From a virus, in IMG/VR virus record IMGVR_UViG_3300035190_000146, positions 1 through 21,617 of that record: a stretch of DNA of 21,617 bases; one strand, written 5' to 3'. Below the pieces are notes generated by a model, which saw nothing but the letters and a program-made list of their open reading frames with translations, was not told the origin of the DNA and did no database searches. The position numbers were made by a program, and so were the translations under genes. How positions within the stretch are numbered: position 1 is the stretch's first letter; every line of letters starts with the position of its first letter. This document shows positions 6,699 to 12,318 of the stretch, one piece after another.

Positions 6699-7378
6699 TG
6701 GATGAGAAGCAAGCGGCAAAACTACGCGCTGCATTTAAAGATAGCCAGATTGAAAAGAAAGTGATGGGCAGTCGCTCATACAACTACATTAATCACGCGG
6801 TCGTTACCGATCGTTTAATTGAAGTGGACCCCACCTGGTATTGGGCTCCTATGGCATTAGCGGAAAACGGAATGCCACAGTTAGATGAACACAACGGTAT
6901 CTGGATAAAACTAACCATTTGCTCTGTAACTCGTATCGGTTATGGAGCTTCAGAACCGCATCAAAAAGGGGCCGATGCGGTTAAAACGGCTATCAGCGAT
7001 GCCATCAAAAACGCCGCAATGCGTTTTGGAGTGGCGCTCGATTTATGGGGTGCTGATAGCAATGGACAAAGCGCAGAACACGTGAACCTTTCCACGCCTG
7101 TTCTGCGCTCTGTTCCACCTTTAAAGCCAGTGGTCACTGAAAGCCAAGACTTAGCTGACTTTATAGCTGCACAGAGACCAAATGATCCAACGCCAATTGT
7201 ACAAACGGCAGAGGAGACTGGTGAGCCTCATTGTAAACACGGAAGCTTTGCTTGCCGCACCTACAGATCTGGCACAAGTAATAGCGGTAAACCCTATGAA
7301 GGTTTATTTTGCGGACGTAAACCTTACGAAGAGCAATGCACACCGATTTCTTTGGATGGAAAGCCGTGGAAGAAATGA
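6698..7378 (+). CDS. Single-strand annealing recombinase (Rad52/ERF-like) with C-terminal Cys motif
   Basis: A 226-residue protein. The diagnostic helix is ADAVKTAISDAIKNAAMRFG at 92-111, followed by VALDLWG; this is the signature of Rad52, Sak and ERF-type phage annealing proteins. Before it come YINHAVVTDRLIEVDPTWYW and IKLTICSVTRIGYGAS, as in the DNA-binding core. It would anneal complementary single strands during recombination or concatemer formation. The C-terminus holds four cysteines (179, 186, 205, 214) with a histidine at 181 in a CKHGSFAC...GLFCGRKPYEEQC arrangement, probably a small zinc module for DNA or partner binding. With no polymerase or helicase encoded, this is the main replication/recombination protein of the genome. 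Confidence 0.78.
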   Translation: MDEKQAAKLRAAFKDSQIEKKVMGSRSYNYINHAVVTDRLIEVDPTWYWAPMALAENGMPQLDEHNGIWIKLTICSVTRIGYGASEPHQKGADAVKTAISDAIKNAAMRFGVALDLWGADSNGQSAEHVNLSTPVLRSVPPLKPVVTESQDLADFIAAQRPNDPTPIVQTAEETGEPHCKHGSFACRTYRSGTSNSGKPYEGLFCGRKPYEEQCTPISLDGKPWKK

Positions 7379-7614
7379 AGAAATCAAAGAAAACAAATCG
7401 CATAGTGAAAAGCCAGAAATGCGATCACACATTGCGCCCTGAATTTGCCGAGATGGTCAATAAAACCATTTTTAATTTTCAGAGGATAAAGCAAGAAAAT
7501 GACGAAGGTTTATTGATGGCTACTTTGCTAAACTTTGCCATCGTGTTGCCATCGTTTCTTACCGCCTTATCACAAGACTATGAAATAAGTGATGAAGCCA
7601 CTGATACTGACTGA
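7375..7614 (+). CDS. Small hypothetical protein (79 residues)
   Basis: The ATG at 7375 overlaps the previous stop (ATGA); an in-frame ATG 39 bases upstream would overlap the annealing protein gene more deeply and is less likely. The N-terminus is strongly basic (MKKSKKTNRIVKSQK), the middle hydrophobic (LLMATLLNFAIVLPSFLTAL, about 47-66), and the C-terminus acidic (DYEISDEATDTD). The hydrophobic stretch could be a membrane helix or the core of a small helical bundle. I know no function for it. Its position between the annealing protein and a nuclease-like gene suggests a host take-over or recombination accessory role. Confidence 0.55.
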   Translation: MKKSKKTNRIVKSQKCDHTLRPEFAEMVNKTIFNFQRIKQENDEGLLMATLLNFAIVLPSFLTALSQDYEISDEATDTD

Positions 7615-8113
7615 ACAAGATAAGGCGTTGGCGCGTCAAACCGCTGACGCCTTTATCCAGTGGTCGATACAAACACAAAGCACCGACAGGCCGCACACCA
7701 GGTATAAAGCCTGGGAATCAGATCATCAAAGAAAACAACAAATGCAATTGGCCTATGGAGCAGAAATAGCTATTGCCAGGCTTCTAAACCTTTCCTGGAA
7801 TGGCCTAGATACCTTTAAAAACAAGGCCGATGTGGGCGATAATATCGAGGTGCGATACTCCTCAGTGCCGTACTTAATCCTGCGGCCTAATGATCGCGAG
7901 AGCGACATTGCCTTTTTAGTGCAGGGTTCTACTTTAGATCGCTTATTCTTAGGCGGCTTTATGCCTGTAAAAATGGGCAGAACGCCAACCTACAAGCTAA
8001 AGGATGAAGAGACCTGGTTTATACCCAGAGAGTCCTTGTATGCCTTTATACCGCAGTACCAGGCTGTCCAGGCGTTTCTACAGCGCTTGGCGACTCGAAG
8101 CCAAACACCGTGA
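7592..8113 (+). CDS. PD-(D/E)XK nuclease-like protein
   Basis: A 173-residue protein. I chose ATG 7592 over the GTG one codon earlier. It resembles a phage family with an YGAEIAIARLL helix (Glu58), then FKNKADVGDNIEVRYS. Here Asp80 or Asp83, Glu86 and Arg88 match the D...ExK layout of PD-(D/E)XK nucleases with Arg in place of Lys. Strands LILRPND and IAFLVQG follow. It could be the exonuclease or Holliday-junction-type partner of the annealing protein; catalytic competence is uncertain because of the ExR. It overlaps the previous gene by 23 bases and is the last gene before the large non-coding region. Confidence 0.5.
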   Translation: MKPLILTEQDKALARQTADAFIQWSIQTQSTDRPHTRYKAWESDHQRKQQMQLAYGAEIAIARLLNLSWNGLDTFKNKADVGDNIEVRYSSVPYLILRPNDRESDIAFLVQGSTLDRLFLGGFMPVKMGRTPTYKLKDEETWFIPRESLYAFIPQYQAVQAFLQRLATRSQTP

Positions 8114-8132
8114 TGGCCTTTATAGGGCCTCT

Positions 8133-8152
8133 AAGGGGCTTTTTAGCCTCTT
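8133..8152 (+). terminator. Probable intrinsic terminator of the early module
   Basis: AGGGGCT (8134-8140) pairs with AGCCTCT (8145-8151) around a TTTT loop, with one G-T wobble, and A8133-T8152 can add an eighth pair. A short T-tract (8151-8153) overlaps the stem base. It begins 20 bases after the nuclease-like gene stop, where the early transcript should end. Confidence 0.5.
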
Positions 8153-8176
8153 TCAGGGTGTGGATGTAGGTAAGTT

Positions 8177-8241
8177 CCCACAGGCTCGTCGTGGTCGCTT
8201 GTGGGCGGCAGGTGGGGTGGCTGCGGACCACCCCATTTGCC
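8177..8241 (+). ncRNA. Two tandem stable hairpins
   Basis: Hairpin one pairs CCCACAGGC (8177-8185) with GCTTGTGGG (8197-8205) over 9 bp. Hairpin two pairs GGCAGGTGGGGTGG (8207-8220) with CCACCCCATTTGCC (8228-8241) over 14 bp with two G-U wobbles and a 7-base loop. They are separated by one base. Hairpin two is the strongest local stem I found. It could end transcription without a T-run, protect a 3' end, or form part of a structured RNA. Confidence 0.55.
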
Positions 8242-8260
8242 ATTTATAGCCAGTGTCTAT

Positions 8261-8291
8261 TTGACGTCTTGTCCGAGGGTAGGTCTATATT
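8261..8291 (+). promoter_or_regulatory. Candidate sigma70-type promoter
   Basis: TTGACG (8261-8266) resembles a consensus -35 box and TATATT (8286-8291) a -10 box, with a 19-base spacer that is longer than ideal. Transcription would begin near 8298, inside the GNRA-capped hairpin, and give a leader of over 200 bases before the gene at 8512. It lies between a terminator-like hairpin and the next operon, where a promoter is expected. Confidence 0.4.
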
Positions 8292-8319
8292 TTGCCCTGG
8301 TCGTAAGACTGGGGCAGGA
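8290..8319 (+). ncRNA. Leader hairpin with a GUAA (GNRA) tetraloop
   Basis: GCCCTGGTC (8294-8302) pairs throughout with GACTGGGGC (8307-8315), including two G-U wobbles, around a GTAA loop. Four further weak pairs (8290-8293 with 8316-8319) extend it to 13 bp. A GNRA loop closed by C-G is the most stable tetraloop class and often docks into an RNA receptor, so an RNA function is more likely than chance. Confidence 0.5.
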
Positions 8320-8399
8320 ACACCAGCAGCGACGGTCGACGGTCAAGTGATCGGATACCGAGACGCAGTGATTTCTCCGTACTCACCTAAATTTAATTT

Positions 8400-8415
8400 G
8401 GGGGGGTAGGGGGGG
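8400..8415 (+). promoter_or_regulatory. G-run element, potential G-quadruplex
   Basis: Seven G, TA, seven G. The two runs can supply four GGG tracts with loops of 1, 2 and 1 bases, a compact quadruplex pattern. An AT-rich tract begins about 30 bases downstream. The role could be replication, packaging or leader RNA control. Homopolymer lengths here are also where assembly errors are most likely. Confidence 0.45.
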
Positions 8416-8511
8416 CATTTCACTGCAACTCAGGTCTCTGGTCAAATAAAAATAAATAAATAAAGATTAAAATAATCAACTGATAAATCCCTACCAATGA
8501 AGGGAAAGTAA

Positions 8512-8721
8512 ATGACACTTAACATCAACATTGGCATAGGGGAAATAACAACAGAAATATGCTCAGATGAATCTTTATCATTTGAGGCAATTGAAACACT
8601 TTTAAACAGATCTGTGCAAAGCGTCTTGGTAATGTTCAACTCATTAGACGCAAAGGATCGCAGCCTCGTTCTAGGATTGGAAGACGCTGATGACGAGACG
8701 GACGAAGAGGAAGACGCCTGA
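8512..8721 (+). CDS. Small acidic hypothetical protein
   Basis: A 69-residue protein with a clear ribosome binding site (AGGGAAAG, three bases from the ATG). The first 40 residues look like a small alpha/beta unit (LNINIGIGEITTEI, SFEAIETLLNRSVQSVLVMF). The C-terminus is strongly acidic (EDADDETDEEEDA). DNA-mimic proteins and chaperone-like inhibitors often look like this, but nothing here is diagnostic. It opens the operon after the non-coding region and its last 32 bases overlap the endonuclease VII-like gene. Confidence 0.6.
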   Translation: MTLNINIGIGEITTEICSDESLSFEAIETLLNRSVQSVLVMFNSLDAKDRSLVLGLEDADDETDEEEDA

Positions 8722-9079
8722 AGGCTACAGGTACTGCAACAGTTGTCAGCAGGTATTAGCTACATCGCAATTCGGCTGGTCTAGCAAGGCTCGCAACAAA
8801 TTACGGCACGATTGTAAGAATTGCCGAAACCTACACAAGTGGGTACTTCGCAGGGTAAAATCGGAGCGTGAACAGCTCCTCGTTGCACAGAAACAGTGCT
8901 GCGCCATTTGCGGCATACATAACGACATCAGTCGACTGGGAGTCGATCACAATCACAAAACACAGGCCATACGCGGCCTTCTATGTCACGACTGCAACAC
9001 TGGCCTGGCAGCCTTTGAAGACGACTCAGACCTACTAACAACAGCAGTGATTTACCTTCTAGCAAGGGAGAATGAATGA
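8690..9079 (+). CDS. Recombination endonuclease VII-like (T4 gp49 type) HNH-fold nuclease
   Basis: A 129-residue protein. The structural zinc is held by CAIC (71-74) and CHDC (99-102). Between them lies LGVDHNHKT, with Asp86, His87 and His89 as the metal/catalytic cluster, followed by AIRGLLCHDCNTGLAAFEDD. This is the endonuclease VII signature. The family resolves Holliday junctions and branched DNA so that concatemers can be packaged. An extra N-terminal CxxC...CxxC pair (16/19, 42/45) adds a second zinc ribbon found in many phage relatives. Its partner is probably the annealing protein at 6698. The stop overlaps the next start (ATGA). Confidence 0.85.
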   Translation: MTRRTKRKTPEGYRYCNSCQQVLATSQFGWSSKARNKLRHDCKNCRNLHKWVLRRVKSEREQLLVAQKQCCAICGIHNDISRLGVDHNHKTQAIRGLLCHDCNTGLAAFEDDSDLLTTAVIYLLARENE

Positions 9080-9402
9080 AGTTAGCCTCTATATTTCTAG
9101 CACTGGTTCTCAATACGCCAGATGGGTATCAGCAATATGCATTTAAGTACATAGAGAAATACGAGCGGCCTTGCATCAAAGAGCTTTGGAGATTAGAGAG
9201 CAATTGGCGTCCAGAGGCCAAATCTCCAACACACGATTATGGAATACCACAGCGACATATGAAGCACAATACAAAGAAGCAAATCGCCAAGTTTAGATCG
9301 GACCCTTTAAAGCAAATAGACTGGGGTATAGGCTACGTCCGACATCGTTATAATGATTTCTGCACAGCTCTACACCACCACCGTACACGTGGTTGGTATT
9401 AA
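9076..9402 (+). CDS. Secreted lytic transglycosylase-like protein
   Basis: A 108-residue protein. A hydrophobic N-terminus (KLASIFLALVL) could act as a signal peptide or signal anchor. The lysozyme-like domain follows: ELWRLESNWRPEA with probable catalytic Glu41, the DYGIPQ motif, DWGIGYVRHRY, and a closing RGWY. The pattern ESxWxPxA...YGIPQ...GLGYIxxRYG...GWY belongs to actinobacterial wall-remodelling transglycosylases, the strongest single pointer to the host. It would cleave glycan strands, complementing the M15 peptidase. It lies far from the lysis cassette, so entry, superinfection effects or early wall loosening are alternatives to final lysis. Confidence 0.75.
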   Translation: MKLASIFLALVLNTPDGYQQYAFKYIEKYERPCIKELWRLESNWRPEAKSPTHDYGIPQRHMKHNTKKQIAKFRSDPLKQIDWGIGYVRHRYNDFCTALHHHRTRGWY

Positions 9403-9420
9403 TCAAACGAAGGGACAGTT

Positions 9421-10188
9421 ATGGATTTAAGAGAAAAAGTAACTATTGGCGTATGTTCGCCAGGTCAATGGCACGCGATGTTTGCTACAAGCATTATTGA
9501 TATAGCGCGAAGCCAATCGGTATTAGGACAACTTATAAGCCTAGAAGGATCAGGTGTTATAAGCCGCTTACGTAATCAGGTTGTAGCTACCTTCTTAGAA
9601 AGAACAACAGATGATTGGTTGCTGCAAATAGATACTGATCAGATTATAAGCGTCGATATGTTTAAAAAGCTTATAGCGGCGGCCGATAAGGATGAAAGGC
9701 CAATCGTTTCAGGAGTTGTTCACGCAGGTTGGGATACCAATAACCTATATCCAGAACCTGTACCTTGCGTGTTTAAGATAGGCGAAGATGGCGGTTTATT
9801 TAGTATGCACGAATACCCAGAGGACACGGTGGTAGAGATAGATGCTGCTGGTACAGGTTGCCTATTGGTACACCGTCGTGTGTTTGAAGAGATGCGTGAT
9901 AAGGCCGACAAGGTTCAGGAAGCTGATAAGTGGTGTTGGTACAGGGATATGCCTATAAACGGTTCTTGGGTAGGTGAAGACATATTCTGGTCTATACGTG
10001 TAAAAGCGTTAGGCTATAAGATGTTTTGCCATACAGGTGTGCAGCTACCACATAAACGTAGCTATTGGTTAAAGCGTGATCACCACAAGGACTATGGTCG
10101 TTATGTAGAAGCCAGGCATCAAAGCGCAGAGCAACACTTAGAAATAGCCAACGACGTGAGTCTTGGCGTCAAAGGAGAAAAAGATTAA
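9421..10188 (+). CDS. Second GT-A glycosyltransferase
   Basis: A 255-residue soluble protein with ribosome binding site AAGGGACAG. The metal-binding DxD is clear: WLLQIDTDQII with Asp71 and Asp73. The acceptor-side motif GEDIFWSIRVKALGYKMFC follows at 185 onward, as in GT2-like transferases. The AAGTGCLLVHRRVFEEM strand-helix is also typical. It is distinct from the glycosyltransferase at 4415 and sits next to virion-assembly genes. Modification of a capsid or tail protein, such as the small beta protein it is coupled to by a TAATG overlap, is a reasonable idea. The sugar donor cannot be read from sequence. Confidence 0.75.
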   Translation: MDLREKVTIGVCSPGQWHAMFATSIIDIARSQSVLGQLISLEGSGVISRLRNQVVATFLERTTDDWLLQIDTDQIISVDMFKKLIAAADKDERPIVSGVVHAGWDTNNLYPEPVPCVFKIGEDGGLFSMHEYPEDTVVEIDAAGTGCLLVHRRVFEEMRDKADKVQEADKWCWYRDMPINGSWVGEDIFWSIRVKALGYKMFCHTGVQLPHKRSYWLKRDHHKDYGRYVEARHQSAEQHLEIANDVSLGVKGEKD

Positions 10189-10445
10189 TGGCAACAACCT
10201 CAAGTGTTATAACCGTAACCACTACAGCCCAGACTATTGTCAGCCTTGATAACGTGACGCAGTATGTGCAACTACACGCTAAAGGCTCTACTTACCTGGG
10301 CGCTGCAGACGTAACAACCTCGACAGGGTTTCTGATGGATAACGACGACCACGTGGCGCTGGTGATACCGCAAGGATGCAGCCTTAGTGCCGTCGCAAAC
10401 AGTGGGTCGCATACTTTATACGTGCTAACTACGCGTGTGGATTGA
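10188..10445 (+). CDS. Small beta-rich protein, possible virion decoration
   Basis: An 85-residue protein, rich in Thr, Val and Ser, predicted all beta (VITVTTTAQTIVSLDN, YVQLHAKGSTYLG, HVALVIPQGCSLSAVA, HTLYVLTTRV). There is no signal or membrane segment. It resembles short head or tail decoration proteins found near packaging genes in aquatic phages, but I do not recognise a named family. It is coupled to the preceding glycosyltransferase (TAATG), which suggests it might be that enzyme's substrate. It is followed by the non-coding C-run element. Confidence 0.55.
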   Translation: MATTSSVITVTTTAQTIVSLDNVTQYVQLHAKGSTYLGAADVTTSTGFLMDNDDHVALVIPQGCSLSAVANSGSHTLYVLTTRVD

Positions 10446-10486
10446 TTAAATGTCCGTTTTTTCCCACGCTCATTGGCTTGGATATG

Positions 10487-10519
10487 CCGCCCCCCCTGCG
10501 AAATCTCTCCCCCCTGGCG
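10487..10519. other. C-run element upstream of HNH: candidate cos/packaging site
   Basis: Seven C (10490-10496), then TGCGAAATCTCT, then six C (10509-10514). The unit C6TG(G)CG appears twice, 18 bases apart. It lies in the only non-coding stretch before the HNH/TerS/TerL genes. HNH-encoding cos phages cut just upstream of these genes, and a C-run, TGCRAAAT core, C-run layout is one I associate with such sites. Cleavage position and overhang cannot be read here. Confidence 0.4.
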
Positions 10520-10551
10520 CATAATGGAAAAACATAGGGACTTTATTTAGG

Positions 10552-10815
10552 ATGGGACAATCTTTGAACTCTCGGCGATATTCCAGTGTTTATCGACGTA
10601 TCAGAAAGAAAATGCTGGAATCAAATCCAATCTGCCATTATTGCAGACTTAATGTGGCGGACACTATTGATCACGAACCACCGCTTGCGAGCTTTCCAGC
10701 TCCAGAGCTGTGGGTCGGTAAGTTGTACCCTTGCTGCGCTAAGTGCAATTCAAGTCGCGGAGCCAAATACTTGAATAAAAAGAAAGCGATACGAATGAGG
10801 TCGAGACCGTGGTAG
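10552..10815 (+). CDS. HNH endonuclease of the packaging module
   Basis: An 87-residue HNH nuclease. CHYC (28-31) and CAKCN (62-66) bind the structural zinc, IDHEPPL (39-45) holds the catalytic His41, and Asn66/Arg69 complete the CNSSRG motif. Short HNH proteins of this type sit beside TerS/TerL in HK97-like cos phages and are known in that group to be needed for specific cos cleavage together with the terminase. No in-frame start exists further upstream, because TAA at 10522 is in frame. The Shine-Dalgarno is weak. It overlaps the methyltransferase start by seven bases. Confidence 0.85.
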   Translation: MGQSLNSRRYSSVYRRIRKKMLESNPICHYCRLNVADTIDHEPPLASFPAPELWVGKLYPCCAKCNSSRGAKYLNKKKAIRMRSRPW

Positions 10816-11984
10816 AACCTTTAGAGATACACGTGTTGCCAATTAGCGAACTAACACCTGATCCAAACAACGCTCGCATTCATAAGCGTAAGTCGCTGGA
10901 TGCCTTATGCGAGAGCCTGTCTACCTTTGGGCAACGTAAGCCAATATTGATTACAAAGGACAAAGTTGTCATTGCAGGGAACGGAACCTTAGCTGCGGCA
11001 CAGATACTAGAGTGGCAAACCATCAACTGCACCTATGTGCCGTCTGAGTGGTCGCAGCAACAGATTACGGCCTACGCCTTAGCAGACAACGCAACGGCTG
11101 AGTTAAGTACCTGGGATGAGGATTTGCTACAAGTACAACTAGAGGGACTTAAAGACTTAGAAGCCAATCTTGGCGTTTTAGGATTACCAAAAGTAAAGAC
11201 AAACTTAGACGATATAAAGGAAGCCGAGGACTTTGACGAAAACAAAGTCAAGGTTCAAGCAGGTCAGCTTTGGATGCTTGGAAATAACAAATTGTTATGT
11301 GGGGACGCTAACGACGTTAATAGCTACAAGAGGCTGTTGGGCGAAGATAAAGCAGACTGCGTTTGGACCGACCCACCATACGGCGTGGCCTATGTTGGCA
11401 AAACGGCCGATGCGCTGACCATAGAAAACGACAATCTTTCAATACCTGAAATGGCTGCCTTTCTAACATCTATATTTAATTTGGTCGTCGATGCAACAAA
11501 GCCTGGAGCGGCTTGGTACGTTGCTGCGCCGCACGGTCGCGTTGGCCTTGCCTTCTCGCAAGCTTTAGATGCTTTGGACGTTTGGCGGCACAGTCTTGTA
11601 TGGGTAAAAAACACATTAGTTATGGGCCGAGCGGATTACCATTACAAGCACGAGGTTATATATTACGGCTGGACTCCTGGTGGCCCACATAAATGGACAG
11701 GCGATAGAAAACAGGACACGCTGTTCCATTTTGATAAACCAGCCAGATCTGAGGAACATCCAACAATGAAGCCTGTGGCGTTAATAGCTGCAATGATTGC
11801 TAATTCAACCGCACCAGATGATGTCATACTTGATCCATTTATTGGCAGTGGCTCTACGCTATTAGCAGCCGAACAGTTAGGCAGGCGTTGTTACGGCATA
11901 GACATCGAGCCTAAATATTGCGCGGCAACGATTACGCGCTGGCAAAACCTAACTGGCGAAAAGGCGGTTTTAATTAATGGCTGA
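10809..11984 (+). CDS. ParB-domain DNA methyltransferase (beta class, N6-adenine or N4-cytosine)
   Basis: A 391-residue two-domain protein, GTG start. Residues about 5-100 are a ParB-like nuclease/CTP-type N-domain (LPISELTPDPNNARIH, PILITKDKVVIAGNGTLAAA). The C-terminal half is an S-adenosylmethionine methylase with catalytic TDPPYG at 187-192 and the cofactor motif FIGSGST at 344-350. Motif IV before motif I marks the beta class, and DPPY favours N6-adenine. Such fusions occur in many phages and protect DNA from host restriction or mark it for packaging. No restriction enzyme partner is visible, so it is an orphan methylase. It overlaps TerS by eight bases. Confidence 0.88.
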   Translation: MVEPLEIHVLPISELTPDPNNARIHKRKSLDALCESLSTFGQRKPILITKDKVVIAGNGTLAAAQILEWQTINCTYVPSEWSQQQITAYALADNATAELSTWDEDLLQVQLEGLKDLEANLGVLGLPKVKTNLDDIKEAEDFDENKVKVQAGQLWMLGNNKLLCGDANDVNSYKRLLGEDKADCVWTDPPYGVAYVGKTADALTIENDNLSIPEMAAFLTSIFNLVVDATKPGAAWYVAAPHGRVGLAFSQALDALDVWRHSLVWVKNTLVMGRADYHYKHEVIYYGWTPGGPHKWTGDRKQDTLFHFDKPARSEEHPTMKPVALIAAMIANSTAPDDVILDPFIGSGSTLLAAEQLGRRCYGIDIEPKYCAATITRWQNLTGEKAVLING

Positions 11985-12318
11985 GGTAGATACAGAAATA
12001 CCAGAACAGATGCGGCCTTTATACGACGCCGTTATAGCTAGATTAAATCGTAAGTTGACCGAGGTAGAACTACGCACGGTAAGGATGCTGTGCTGGTCTG
12101 CGCACGTTCATCAGACGGCAATACAAACGGTGGCGGAAACAGGCTTATTAGTTAAGTCGCCAAGAGGAGCCATAATTCATCCACTGGTTAAAGTGGCAAA
12201 GGATGAAGCAGAAGCTTTTATTAAACTATCGAACCAGTTAAACCTTCGACCTACGCAAGACGGTGGAACCTCTGACCTATGGGACCAGCTGGCTTCAGAG
12301 TTGCTAGGCAATGCCTAA
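11977..12318 (+). CDS. Terminase small subunit (P27-like)
   Basis: A 113-residue, mostly helical protein. The central ETGLLVKSPRGAIIHPLVKVAKDEAEAFIKL segment, summarised as GLLVK...HPLVKVA, followed by LNLRPT, matches the P27-type TerS pattern (GLLVKGxxG...NP...A...F.L.P). It binds the packaging start site and hands DNA to TerL. It overlaps the methyltransferase gene by eight bases and TerL by eight bases, a compact translationally coupled cassette. It has no clear helix-turn-helix by eye. The location directly before TerL makes the call solid. Confidence 0.78.
   Translation: MAEVDTEIPEQMRPLYDAVIARLNRKLTEVELRTVRMLCWSAHVHQTAIQTVAETGLLVKSPRGAIIHPLVKVAKDEAEAFIKLSNQLNLRPTQDGGTSDLWDQLASELLGNA

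Larger units (their letters stand above)
8114..8511. other. Large non-coding control region
   Basis: This is the longest stretch without a supported gene. In order it holds a terminator-like hairpin (8133-8152), two tandem stable hairpins (8177-8205, 8207-8241), a candidate promoter (8261-8291), a GNRA-capped hairpin (8290-8319), a tandem pair of CGACGGT (8330-8343), a G-run element (8400-8415), and an AT-rich tract (about 8444-8485). No tRNA could be folded. The 72-codon open frame at 8191-8409 has no ribosome binding site and runs through the hairpins, so I do not call it. The mix suits a transcription switch, an origin or a packaging region. Confidence 0.6.

Noticed and set aside
8170-8320. 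tRNA or group I intron near the endonuclease VII-like gene
   Set aside because: No cloverleaf, no T-arm consensus and no intron core pairing could be found; the nuclease type is not a typical intron passenger.
8191-8409. 72-codon + strand open frame in the non-coding region
   Set aside because: No ribosome binding site, runs through two stable hairpins and the promoter-like element, and its product is low-complexity with no recognisable pattern.
10450-10524. 24-codon frame across the C-run element, ending TAATG
   Set aside because: The Pro and Ala codons come from the C-runs themselves, there is no Shine-Dalgarno, and the following frame is only eight codons. A packaging-site reading is more economical.
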